The notes beneath the pieces are model-generated. The model saw nothing but the letters and a program-made list of their open reading frames with translations, was not told where the DNA came from and did not search any database. DNA of 14,415 bases, taken from assembly GCA_900757505.1 (NCBI GenBank), contig CAAEOE010000028.1:1-14415 (forward strand), read 5' to 3'. Origin of the DNA: an uncultured Collinsella sp. Its GTDB lineage: Bacteria; Actinomycetota; Coriobacteriia; Coriobacteriales; Coriobacteriaceae. Position numbers and translations under genes: made by a program. Numbering within the stretch: position 1 is the stretch's first letter; every line of letters starts with the position of its first letter. This document shows positions 14,398 through 14,415 of the stretch, piece after piece.

Positions 14398-14415
14398 ATG
14401 AAAAAGCGGGCGAGC
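14398..14415 (+). CDS. Possible start of a following gene (cut by window end)
   Basis: An ATG five bases after the adhesin stop opens a frame MKKRAS that runs off the window. The basic start would suit a signal peptide, and genes after such adhesins are often pilins or sortases. Only six codons are visible and there is no strong ribosome site, so this is tentative. Confidence 0.3.

Overview
The window looks like chromosome from a high-GC, Gram-positive, gut-type actinobacterium, most likely Coriobacteriia and probably Collinsella or a close relative. This is an inference from protein character: purine genes, an M29 aminopeptidase, a TIGR03905-type TSCPD protein, a thioester/SpaA LPXTG adhesin, and strong AAGGAG ribosome sites. 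No rRNA or marker gene is present to prove it. Almost everything is on the minus strand; the large surface adhesin at the right end is the only confident plus-strand gene.

Layout. Positions 1-1535 are AT-richer accessory DNA: a TraX-family membrane protein (721-1518), frameshifted gene remnants (about 158-355 and 421-701), and two tRNA-free copies of a tRNA-associated repeat. tRNA-Lys(TTT) lies at 1713-1788 and is followed, in its own direction, by a terminator, a row of small hairpins and a second copy of its 3' end. From 1817 to 10163 there is conserved housekeeping DNA, all minus: M29 aminopeptidase; a two-membrane-segment protein placed directly after purC; purC; a two-component system (response regulator, then histidine kinase, upstream of purC); a Tat-exported lipoprotein coupled to a small TSCPD protein; and purB. 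tRNA-Gly(CCC) at 10590-10664 is followed by the same kind of terminator and hairpin array, with two further copies of its own 3' end (10398 and 10266). From 10962 to 14393 a 1143-residue cell-wall-anchored adhesin runs rightward: signal peptide, thioester domain, about six SpaA/Cna-B-like domains, a C-terminal domain and LPATG. A further gene may begin at 14398 and is cut by the window end.

How the genes work together. PurC and PurB catalyse consecutive steps of IMP synthesis (SAICAR formation, then fumarate release), and PurB also acts in AMP synthesis; they are in separate transcription units here. The response regulator and kinase form one sensory operon. The adhesin would need a sortase, which is not in the window.

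The most unusual signal is not a protein. Both tRNA genes are followed by an array of the same design: terminator, a T-arm-like palindrome, two or three short perfect hairpins with mostly 3-4-base loops, and a second copy of the 3' end of that particular tRNA. The hairpin stems differ in sequence but keep their order. Related fragments lie at about 71-95 and 364-420 with no tRNA beside them. This resembles the known tyrT repeats of E. coli in having duplicated tRNA 3' ends, but I do not recognise this element family.
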